From: Clostridia bacterium
Lineage (GTDB): Bacteria > Bacillota > Clostridia > Oscillospirales > CAG-272
Length of the DNA: 64,000 nt
Reading direction: 5' to 3'
Assembly: GCA_017942005.1 (NCBI GenBank)
Contig: JAGAVJ010000051.1
Span: 1-64,000, forward strand
Part shown: one piece after another, positions 7,475 through 14,378 of the stretch
Numbering within the stretch: position 1 is the stretch's first letter
Layout of the letters: the number at the start of each line of letters is the position of its first letter
Position numbers and translations under genes: made by a program
The notes under the pieces: generated by a model
The model's database searches: none
Told to the model about the DNA's origin: nothing
Seen by the model: only the letters and a program-made list of their open reading frames with translations

Positions 7475-9475
7475 TTAAAAATCTGCGTCCCGGATGTATT
7501 CAGAACCGTGCAGCGCGATAAACTCCTTGCGTGCTGGCAAATCGTCGCCAAGCAGTGTTTCAAAGATATACATGGTCTGCGCTTCATCGGCAGGGTCGAC
7601 GCGTACCAGATGCCGTGTCTCTGGATTCATGGTTGTCTGCCACATCATTTCCGGTGTGTTTTCACCAAGACCTTTGGATCGCTGCAATGTGTATTTCACA
7701 TTGCCGAGCTTATTTAAAATATCAGCCTTGTCGTTTTCGTCAAAGGCATAATAGGTGTTGTCCTTGCAGGTAATTTCATACAGCGGTGTTTCTGCAATGA
7801 ACACTTTTCCCATTTTGATCAGGGAAGGGAGCAGGCGGTAGAACATGGTCAGAATCAAAGTACGAATCTGAAAGCCGTCTTCATCGGCATCGGTACAGAT
7901 GATGATTTTGGACCATTTCAATGCACTTGGGTCAAAGGGCACCATGTCAGATTTCATCTTGGTTTTTAATTCCACACCGCAGCCGATGACACGCAGAAGG
8001 TCGCAGATGATCTCGCTTTTAAAGATTTTATCGTAGGAATTTTTGAGGCAGTTCAACGTTTTGCCGCGCACAGCGATGATTGCTTGAAACTCTGCGGTTC
8101 TGCCAAGCTTTGTGGAGGTCAGGGCGGAGTCGCCTTCCACGATGTAAAGTTCCCGCTTGTCCGGGTCCTTTGATCGGCAGCCGACAAATTTTTCAATGCG
8201 GTTGGTCATGTCAACCGAGCCGCCAAGCTTTTTTTTCAGATTCAGTCGTGTGGATTCCGCTGTTTCGCGGGAACGTTTATTTACCAGTACCTGTCCTGCA
8301 ATTTTTTCTGCATCAATGGGATTTTCCGTAAAATATATTTCCAGCTTCTGCTTTAAAAAGTCAGTTAAGGCTTCTGTAATAAAGGTATTGGTAATTGCCT
8401 TTTTGGTTTGGTTTGCATAGGAGGTCTGTGTGGATACGCTGTTGATGACAAGCAAAAGGCAGTCTTCGATATCGGCAAATGTAATTTTTGCTTCGTTCTT
8501 ATTATATTTTCCGGCGCCTTTCAGATATTTATCAATGGCAAAGGTGAACGCGGAACGTACTGCCTTGTCAGGGGACCCGCCATGTTCCAGAAAGGAACCG
8601 TTGTGGTAATATTCCAGCATGTTTGCAGCATTGGAAAAACAGAAGGAGACTTCTGCTTTCAGCTTGTAGTCCGGCTTGTCCTCACGGTCACGTCCGGAGG
8701 TTTCCAAATTCCAAAGGACAGGCGGGGTCAGCGCCGTATCTGCTGCCAGTTCTTCGATATACGCAAGAATGCCGCGCTCATAATAAAATTCTTTTTCTTC
8801 AAATTCTCCGTTTTCTGTTTCCCAGCGGAAAATAAAGTGCAGACCGGCATTGACAATAGACTGTTTGTGCAGCACATTTTCAAGATGCTCTCTTGGAACC
8901 GCGATATCGGTAAACACTTCGTAATCTGGACGCCAACGAATGATGGTACCCGTGCGTCCTGCTTCTTTTTTTTGCGGATCGCGTACAGAAAGCTCGGTAA
9001 CCGCTTCGCCTTTTGCAAATTCGATATGATACACCTTGCCATTGTTGTAGGAGGTGACATGCATGTATTCTGAGGAGTATTGTGTGGCACACGCGCCAAG
9101 ACCGTTGAGTCCCAGCGAATATTCATAGGCTGCGCCTTTTGTATTGTTATCATATTTTCCGCCGGCATACAGTTCACAGTATACCAGCTCCCAGTTGTAG
9201 CGGCCTTCCGCTTCATTGTAATCCAGAGGAACACCGCGTCCGAAATCTTCCACCTCAAAGGAGTGATCGGCAAACGCTGTGACACGGATTTCAGAGCCGT
9301 AGCCCTCCCGTGCTTCATCGACGGCATTGGATAAAATTTCGAAAAATGAATGCTCGCAGCCTTCCAATCCATCAGAGCCGAATATGACCGCAGGACGTTT
9401 TCTGACGCGGTCAGCGCCCTTCAGAGATGAAATACTTTGATTGCCGTACTTTGCTGCGGTTTCTTTTTTTGACAT
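7475..9475 (-). CDS. parE: Type IIA topoisomerase subunit B (ParE/GyrB-like)
   Basis: Predicted ATPase subunit, 666 residues. The GHKL ATPase has ILSNAVDEAREG, the Mg/ATP motif VEDFGRGVPLDY and the ATP-lid glycines LGLNGLGACAT. The TOPRIM domain is recognisable but variant: EGDSALTSTKLGR replaces the usual EGDSAGGSAKQGR, and DADEDGFQIRTL replaces DADVDGSHIRTL. The metal-binding acidic residues (E, D-x-D) are retained, so activity is expected. Length fits ParE/GyrB (630-680). The start has AAAGGAA 13 bases upstream of ATG, a long spacing. It heads the gene set parE, parC, small secreted protein, SpoIID family, regulator. Confidence 0.88.
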   Translation of the reverse strand: MSKKETAAKYGNQSISSLKGADRVRKRPAVIFGSDGLEGCEHSFFEILSNAVDEAREGYGSEIRVTAFADHSFEVEDFGRGVPLDYNEAEGRYNWELVYCELYAGGKYDNNTKGAAYEYSLGLNGLGACATQYSSEYMHVTSYNNGKVYHIEFAKGEAVTELSVRDPQKKEAGRTGTIIRWRPDYEVFTDIAVPREHLENVLHKQSIVNAGLHFIFRWETENGEFEEKEFYYERGILAYIEELAADTALTPPVLWNLETSGRDREDKPDYKLKAEVSFCFSNAANMLEYYHNGSFLEHGGSPDKAVRSAFTFAIDKYLKGAGKYNKNEAKITFADIEDCLLLVINSVSTQTSYANQTKKAITNTFITEALTDFLKQKLEIYFTENPIDAEKIAGQVLVNKRSRETAESTRLNLKKKLGGSVDMTNRIEKFVGCRSKDPDKRELYIVEGDSALTSTKLGRTAEFQAIIAVRGKTLNCLKNSYDKIFKSEIICDLLRVIGCGVELKTKMKSDMVPFDPSALKWSKIIICTDADEDGFQIRTLILTMFYRLLPSLIKMGKVFIAETPLYEITCKDNTYYAFDENDKADILNKLGNVKYTLQRSKGLGENTPEMMWQTTMNPETRHLVRVDPADEAQTMYIFETLLGDDLPARKEFIALHGSEYIRDADF

Positions 9476-9861
9476 GTTTTGCAGATGATTCCTTTCTGTT
9501 CTTATCGTATCGCAGGAGATTTAGTCTGAAAATGAAATTTTATAGAGGAGATAACATTTACTGCGTAAAAGTTATAATCATTATAAATTTAAATGCAAGG
9601 TATTTCTGTTGCAATGAAATTATAAAACCATGCATTTCCGCATAGCGGACTCCTTTTGGAGTGTGAAAGACATCATATTTCCCATATATTACAGGCGAGA
9701 GAGACTGTAATTCTAATTTATTATATCAGATTTTTTGAAAATTGAAAAGGGGTTGCGCATAAAAATCACGAAAACTTTTTGTTAACGTTTCAAGAGTGTA
9801 CAATTTTTGGTGGGGTTTAACCCGAATAGCACAAAAAAATCACAAAATATTGAAAAACCAC
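9476..9861. other. Intergenic region with an orphan hairpin leader and a palindrome
   Basis: Divergent spacer between parE and HPr. GAGGAG (9545-9550) is followed by an imperfect inverted repeat, ATAACATTTAC (9551-9561) and GTAAAAGTTAT (9565-9575). This matches the SD and outer stem of the SpoIID-family leader, yet only a 10-codon open frame from 9592 follows. The perfect 7-1-7 palindrome TTATAATCATTATAA (9572-9586) has the form of a PerR/Fur-family box. Further small hairpins lie near 9648-9664 and 9691-9713. No gene was recognised. Confidence 0.5.
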
Positions 9862-9890
9862 TTGATATTTTCCTTTTTGTTTGATATAAT
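9862..9890 (+). promoter_or_regulatory. Promoter of the HPr gene
   Basis: TTGATA (9862-9867), 17-base spacer, TATAAT (9885-9890). The 5' leader is about 130 bases and contains an ACCGGA / TCCGGT hairpin (about 9914-9939). Confidence 0.8.
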
Positions 9891-10029
9891 AGATATAGGT
9901 ATTTTTACATGACCGGACCGATGCGATAATTTCCGGTACATCTTGTTTTTTGCAGGGGTACGATATGAATACAACGTATGGCACCCATGCAAAGCATACC
10001 GCTTTATTTCAAGATAGGAGAATGGAAAT

Positions 10030-10293
10030 ATGATCTCTCGCAACATTACCATAAAGAACAGTGTAGGTCTTCACGCAAGACCGGCAACCTTCTTTATTCA
10101 GAAAGCGAACTCCTATAAGAGTTCTATCTGGGTGGAAAAAGATGACAGACGTGTCAATGCAAAGTCCCTTCTCGGTGTTCTTTCCCTGGGGATTACCAAG
10201 GATATGACAATCACGCTGATTGCTGACGGCGCCGATGAGGTAGAAGCATTGAACGGTATTGAAGATCTGGTTACCAATGGGTTCGGTGACTGA
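10030..10293 (+). CDS. ptsH: HPr family phosphocarrier protein
   Basis: Cytoplasmic phosphocarrier of the sugar phosphotransferase system, 87 residues, the usual HPr length. The active-site histidine is His15 in SVGLHARPA. The regulatory serine of Gram-positive HPr is at Ser47 in NAKSLLGVLSLG, so phosphorylation by HPr kinase and a role in catabolite control are plausible. A Crh protein is unlikely because His15 is present. AGGAG precedes the ATG by 9 bases, and a consensus promoter lies at 9862-9890. No enzyme I gene is in the window. It is followed by uvrC on the same strand, with a possible terminator between. Confidence 0.93.
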   Translation: MISRNITIKNSVGLHARPATFFIQKANSYKSSIWVEKDDRRVNAKSLLGVLSLGITKDMTITLIADGADEVEALNGIEDLVTNGFGD

Positions 10294-10350
10294 GATATTT
10301 CGTGTTTCGGCGATTGTGCCGGATTTCTGAACACAAGCAATTCACCATAC

Positions 10351-10406
10351 ACAAGGGAGCGAGCTTTTGCGGATACGGTTCATTCTGCGGCCCGCTTCTT
10401 GTATTT
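10351..10406 (+). terminator. Possible terminator after HPr
   Basis: ACAAG...AGCG pairs with CGCT...CTTGT with small internal loops (10351-10361 with 10393-10402), followed by ATTTT. The weak U-tract lowers confidence. Confidence 0.35.
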
Positions 10407-10449
10407 TAGACGGATTTCATTTTTGACAGGAGAGGAGGGAGGATGATAT

Positions 10450-12423
10450 ATGGAAAGTTTGAAAGATAAATCTTTCAAACCGTGTTTTGTGACGCAACCG
10501 CCTGCGGGCGCGTCACAACTCCACGAAGAAAAGAAAACTTCCGCTAACGCGAAAGTCATGGTCATAAATACGAAAGAGACAGATGAGGAACGACTACAGC
10601 GTTTGCGTGAGAAAGCAAACCAGCTGCCGTTGCAGCCGGGTGTCTATATCATGCATGATAAGGCTGGTAAAATCATCTATGTCGGAAAGTCAAAGGTGCT
10701 GAAAAACCGTGTTTCGCAATACTTTCACGAGCATGCAGGGCATGCGCCGAAAACTGCAAGGATGGTATCCAATGTAGCGGATTTTGAGTATATCCTGTGC
10801 GACTCGGAAATGGAGGCTCTGACCCTTGAAAACAGCCTCATCAAGCTGCATACGCCAAAATATAACATCCGGCTGAAGGACGACAAAAACTATCCGTATA
10901 TTCGGATTACCGTAAACGATGCATTTCCGGAAATTTCCATGGTACGCAAACGTACAGCGGACGGTGCACGGTATTTCGGTCCGTATTCCAGTGCACAGGC
11001 GGTTTCCAGAATTCTTGTCACCATCCGGAAGTCTTTTCGGATTGCTTCCTGCAAAAAATCATTTCCGCGCGATATCGGAAAGGAACGGCCCTGTATTTAT
11101 GCACAGATCGGACAGTGCTGTGCCCCCTGTACCGGAAAGGTGTCCTCTGAGCAGTACAAAGAAATTTTCCGCGATATTACCGCCATGCTGCGCGGTTCCT
11201 TTGAGGATGTCCGAAAATCCTTGCAGGAAAAAATGGAACATGCGGCAGAAAATCTGGAATTTGAAGCTGCTGCCATTTACCGTGACCGCATTGACAGCTT
11301 ATCTAAGCTGTGGCAAAAGCAGAAGGTTGTCGCCGCACCGGATGCAGAACAGGACGTCATTGGTATTTACCGTGGAGATACCTGTTCGTGTATTTCCGTA
11401 TTTTATATTCGCGGAGGCTGTCTGATCGATTCGGAGCATTTCAATTTCGGTGCGGATCAGATCATGGAGGATGAAAATATTCCTGCCTTCCTGTCGGAGT
11501 TTTACACCATGCGCGAATTTATCCCCAAAGAACTGCTGCTTGGCTTTCCCCTTGACACAGATGATTTGGCATCTCTCACAGCATTCTTATCAAAGAAAGC
11601 CGGAAGAAAAATCAATGTACGCATTCCGGAACGCGGCGATGCGAAAAAGCTGTGTGAAATGGCATGTGAAAATGCGGAGCAGAACGCAAAGCAGTATCAG
11701 TTTGAAAGTGAGAAAGATAATAAAACACTTGTTAAGCTGGCATCCATGCTTGGGCTGGAGGTCGTGCCGGAACGCATTGAGGCATACGACATTTCCAACC
11801 TTGGCGCGGAGCATATCACAGCGGGTATGATTGTTTGCGAAAACGGGAAATTTATCAAGAAGGATTACCGTACTTTTTCTATACGGGAAACGACAGGTGC
11901 GCCGGACGATTATGCATCCATGAAAGAAGCGCTGCGCCGCAGACTGGAGCATATTCTTCATCCGACCGGTTCCGGTTTTGGAGAAACGCCGCCGGATTTG
12001 ATTCTGCTTGACGGCGGTAAAGGTCATGTTTCGACGGTTTTGGGGCTGATGGAAGAGCTTGGACTTGCTATCCCTGTGATGGGTATGGTCAAGGATGAAT
12101 TCCATAAGACACGCGCTTTGACAGACGGTGTGCGTGAGATTAATATTGCAAGAGAGCAGTCTGTATTCGTCTATGTTTATAAAATACAGGAAGAAGTACA
12201 TCGCTATACGGTTTCCCGCATGATGGGAGCAAAGAACAAGACGATGAAAAAATCCTCGCTGGAGGAAATTGACGGTATCGGTGCGGCAAAGGCAAAGCTT
12301 TTATTAAGTCATTTCAAATCTTTGACCGCCATTCGGAATGCCACCATGGAAGAGCTGTGCGAGGTGGACGGCATCAGTGAAGCGTTGGCGCGGAACATCA
12401 GGGCATATTTTGCAAAATCTTAA
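10450..12423 (+). CDS. uvrC: Excinuclease ABC subunit C
   Basis: Dual-incision nuclease of nucleotide excision repair, acting with UvrA and UvrB. In order: GIY-YIG domain (LQPGVYIMHDKAGKIIYVGK, just after the N-terminus), a Cys-containing segment, the UvrB-binding UVR motif (NLEFEAAAIYRDRIDSL), the RNase H-like endonuclease domain (ILLDGGKGHVS) and two C-terminal helix-hairpin-helix motifs (IDGIGAAKAKLLL, VDGISEALARNI). Two starts compete. ATG 10450 follows an excellent GAGGAGGGAGGA and gives 657 residues. ATG 10558 (MVINTKET) gives a UvrC of normal extent. The 36 extra residues are encoded by a repeat element also found at 16065-16132, so they are probably an insertion into the leader or N-terminus. 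Confidence 0.93.
   Translation: MESLKDKSFKPCFVTQPPAGASQLHEEKKTSANAKVMVINTKETDEERLQRLREKANQLPLQPGVYIMHDKAGKIIYVGKSKVLKNRVSQYFHEHAGHAPKTARMVSNVADFEYILCDSEMEALTLENSLIKLHTPKYNIRLKDDKNYPYIRITVNDAFPEISMVRKRTADGARYFGPYSSAQAVSRILVTIRKSFRIASCKKSFPRDIGKERPCIYAQIGQCCAPCTGKVSSEQYKEIFRDITAMLRGSFEDVRKSLQEKMEHAAENLEFEAAAIYRDRIDSLSKLWQKQKVVAAPDAEQDVIGIYRGDTCSCISVFYIRGGCLIDSEHFNFGADQIMEDENIPAFLSEFYTMREFIPKELLLGFPLDTDDLASLTAFLSKKAGRKINVRIPERGDAKKLCEMACENAEQNAKQYQFESEKDNKTLVKLASMLGLEVVPERIEAYDISNLGAEHITAGMIVCENGKFIKKDYRTFSIRETTGAPDDYASMKEALRRRLEHILHPTGSGFGETPPDLILLDGGKGHVSTVLGLMEELGLAIPVMGMVKDEFHKTRALTDGVREINIAREQSVFVYVYKIQEEVHRYTVSRMMGAKNKTMKKSSLEEIDGIGAAKAKLLLSHFKSLTAIRNATMEELCEVDGISEALARNIRAYFAKS
10457..10560 (+). 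repeat. Three-hairpin repeat element at the uvrC start, copy 1
   Basis: The first 68 bases (10457-10524) match 16065-16132 on the other strand at 65 of 68 positions. It contains an 11-bp perfect stem (GTTTGAAAGAT with ATCTTTCAAAC), a GTGACG / CGTCAC stem with an inner GC-rich loop, then a third hairpin ACTTCCGC-TAAC-GCGAAAGT (10537-10556) followed at once by ATGGTCATAAAT. Both copies sit directly before a start codon. Confidence 0.8.
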
Positions 12424-12440
12424 GACTGTAGACGCAAACA

Positions 12441-12482
12441 GGGAAAGGAAATCATTTTTCTAACGAAAAACGATGATTTTAT
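12441..12482 (+). promoter_or_regulatory. SD-hairpin-AUG leader of rsmD
   Basis: GGGAAAGGAA (12441-12450) overlaps the base of a stem-loop: AAATCAT (12449-12455) with ATGATTT (12473-12479), and TTTTC with GAAAA closing a TAAC loop. The ATG follows three bases later. The CTAACG loop matches those before uvrC and tex. No other SD lies next to the ATG. Confidence 0.55.
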
Positions 12483-13070
12483 ATGAGAATTATTACAGGA
12501 CAAGCAAGAAATATCCAGTTACAGACACTGGAAGGTGAGGCAACACGTCCTACGGCAGAACGTGTCAAGGAAGCTGTTTTCAGCGCACTGCAATTTGAAT
12601 TGGAAAATGCGTCGTTTCTTGATCTTTTTTCCGGTTCTGGTCAGATGGGACTGGAAGCGGTTTCCCGCGGAGCGGCACTTGCGGTGATGGTGGATGCATC
12701 TCCGGATGCGATTGCCGTGATGAAGGCCAATGCAAAAAAAACAAAGCTGTTTGACCGCTGCCGGATTGTTAATTATCGGTATCAGGAATATTTAAAGGGC
12801 TTTTCAAAAAATGGTGACAAACCGTTTGATATTATCTATATTGATCCGCCTTTTACAGAACACATCCACGGTGAGGTCATGAAACGGCTTGCACTTTCCG
12901 GTGCGGCGGATGTACGGACAAAAATTCTTGTGGAAAGTGAAGAACCTGATATTTTTGCAGGGGAGGAAGCGGCAGCCGAAAAATACGAGATCACCAAGAA
13001 TGTAAAATACGGACGAATCTACGTCACTTATCTGCGGCTGAAAGCAGATGCAGGGATGGAACAGGGATGA
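12483..13070 (+). CDS. rsmD: 16S rRNA (guanine-N2) methyltransferase, RsmD family
   Basis: Predicted SAM-dependent enzyme that methylates G966 (E. coli numbering) of 16S rRNA, 195 residues. Family marks are the N-terminal MRIITGQARN, the TRPTAERVKEAVFSAL segment (about 22-37), the SAM loop FLDLFSGSGQMGLEAVSRGA (about 44-63) and the target-base motif IYIDPPF. It lies 60 bases after uvrC and 28 bases before coaD; rsmD-coaD is a classic Firmicute pair, which strengthens both calls. Translation would depend on the hairpin leader at 12441-12482. Confidence 0.93.
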   Translation: MRIITGQARNIQLQTLEGEATRPTAERVKEAVFSALQFELENASFLDLFSGSGQMGLEAVSRGAALAVMVDASPDAIAVMKANAKKTKLFDRCRIVNYRYQEYLKGFSKNGDKPFDIIYIDPPFTEHIHGEVMKRLALSGAADVRTKILVESEEPDIFAGEEAAAEKYEITKNVKYGRIYVTYLRLKADAGMEQG

Positions 13071-13098
13071 GAAAAGAAGAAAGAGGAGACTGTTTATC

Positions 13099-13596
13099 AT
13101 GACAGAAAAATTTCGGAGTGCGATTATTCCAGGCAGCTTTGATCCTGTTACCATCGGGCATCTGGACATGATTGAACGCGCAGCTGCAATTTTTGATACC
13201 GTCTATGTAACGGCGCTTCACAACGCGGAGAAAAAGGGAAGCATGTTTACCGGAGAAGAAAAGCTGCATATGCTGAATCTTGCAATCGCACATCTTGAAA
13301 ATGTCGCCTGCTGTATTGATAACGGAATGACGGCAACGTTTGCCAAAGCGCATCACGCGGTGATTGTCAAAGGGGTACGCAATAGTATGGATTTTGATTA
13401 TGAAATGGGGATGTATGGCATCAATCGCGCCGCTGAGAATATTGAAACAATCTTCATTCCGGCAAAGCAGGAGCATATGCATATCAGTTCCTCATTTATC
13501 CGTGAAATGCTGCGGTATCACCACGATTTCCGCGGTGCGGTACCGGACCCGGTTTATCAATATCTGACAACAGAATGGAGCAGCGCTGACACCTGA
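13099..13596 (+). CDS. coaD: Phosphopantetheine adenylyltransferase
   Basis: Penultimate enzyme of coenzyme A synthesis: 4'-phosphopantetheine plus ATP gives dephospho-CoA. It has 165 residues, the usual CoaD length. The nucleotidyltransferase motif GSFDPVTIGH is near the N-terminus, KGVRN(S)-x-x-DFDYE lies in the middle, and ISSSFIRE near the C-terminus is the second ATP-binding motif. The start at 13099 was chosen because AGGAG lies 9 bases upstream and the conserved reading begins there; an upstream ATG at 13048 would add 17 unlikely basic residues overlapping rsmD. Confidence 0.95.
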   Translation: MTEKFRSAIIPGSFDPVTIGHLDMIERAAAIFDTVYVTALHNAEKKGSMFTGEEKLHMLNLAIAHLENVACCIDNGMTATFAKAHHAVIVKGVRNSMDFDYEMGMYGINRAAENIETIFIPAKQEHMHISSSFIREMLRYHHDFRGAVPDPVYQYLTTEWSSADT

Positions 13597-13654
13597 TGTC
13601 ATACATACGGTGTCGCTGTATACAATCAAAACAATGAGAGGGGTTATCTATCGT

Positions 13655-14251
13655 ATGGCACAACTAAGAATGGTTTGGAAAAATAAAGAACCCGCACCAG
13701 TGCAGCTGAAAGAAGGCTGTACTGTGATTGATCGGACGACCGATCGCTTTACAAAGGAACAGCTTGCCGAAGGGTGGATTCACGCATGTGAAGAATTGAA
13801 CGGCGGAATCTGGTCAAAAGAACAATTTTATGATACGATGTGGAACGATCCGCGGATTCCCAAAGACGGTATCTTCTTTGCTGTCACGCCGGATGGACGT
13901 ATCTTTTCCACGGCTACGGCACGAGTTATGCCAGGGCATATTGGAGATTTACATATGGTAGGGTCTGCTTCCGATATACGCGGTCTGGGCGGCGGTCGTG
14001 CGGTTTGTACGGCAGTTGTGGAGTATTTCAAGAAGCACGAAATTACGCTTGCGTATCTGAACACTGACGATTTCCGGATTCCTGCAATAAAAATCTATCT
14101 GGGACTTGGATATCGTCCGTATCTCTATGAAGACGATATGCCGGAACGCTGGCACAAGCTGATGGATATTCTGGGGATTGAAACGCTGGAAGCATATGAT
14201 GCGGATTTAAATGATCTTGTCATGTTTTCACATCATTTTGAGGATAGATAA
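13655..14251 (+). CDS. GNAT family N-acetyltransferase
   Basis: Predicted acetyl-CoA-dependent acetyltransferase, 198 residues, substrate unknown. The acetyl-CoA loop is DIRGLGGGRAVCTAVVEYF in the central part, preceded by the strand GDLHMVGSAS and followed by the C-terminal IKIYLGLGYRPYL, which is typical of motif B. GAGAGGGG lies 11 bases before ATG 13655; an upstream in-frame ATG at 13610 has no binding site. It follows coaD by 58 bases and may be in the same transcript. A terminator hairpin follows at 14269. Confidence 0.85.
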   Translation: MAQLRMVWKNKEPAPVQLKEGCTVIDRTTDRFTKEQLAEGWIHACEELNGGIWSKEQFYDTMWNDPRIPKDGIFFAVTPDGRIFSTATARVMPGHIGDLHMVGSASDIRGLGGGRAVCTAVVEYFKKHEITLAYLNTDDFRIPAIKIYLGLGYRPYLYEDDMPERWHKLMDILGIETLEAYDADLNDLVMFSHHFEDR

Positions 14252-14268
14252 CAGATTTATACATTTTT

Positions 14269-14294
14269 AAAGGGTGATGAATTTTCACCCTTTT
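14269..14294 (+). terminator. Rho-independent terminator after the GNAT gene
   Basis: AAAGGGTGA (14269-14277) pairs with TCACCCTTT (14285-14293), followed by TTATTATTATA. It may also work for the convergent sigma-like gene. Confidence 0.75.
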
Positions 14295-14323
14295 ATTATT
14301 ATACACAATTTAAAATTCAAAAG

Positions 14324-14345
14324 GGGCTGTCGCATGCGACAGCCC
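14324..14345 (-). terminator. Terminator of the sigma-like gene (R1 type)
   Basis: Perfect palindrome of 11-bp arms GGGCTGTCGCA / TGCGACAGCCC. On the minus strand it is followed by CCTTTTGAATTTT. It belongs to the GGGCTG(T/C)(T/C)GCA...CAGCCC hairpins also seen near 17877, 30528, 40969 and 48690. Confidence 0.75.
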
Positions 14346-14378
14346 GTGTGCGGTTCCATACCATGTATCGGATGAAAT

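Noticed and set aside
9770..9790. Catabolite-responsive (cre) site before HPr
   Set aside because: TTGTTAACGTTTCAA differs from the cre consensus at two conserved positions.
9891..10029. Riboswitch in the HPr leader
   Set aside because: One ACCGGA/TCCGGT hairpin is present, but no recognised aptamer and no attenuator with a U-tract.
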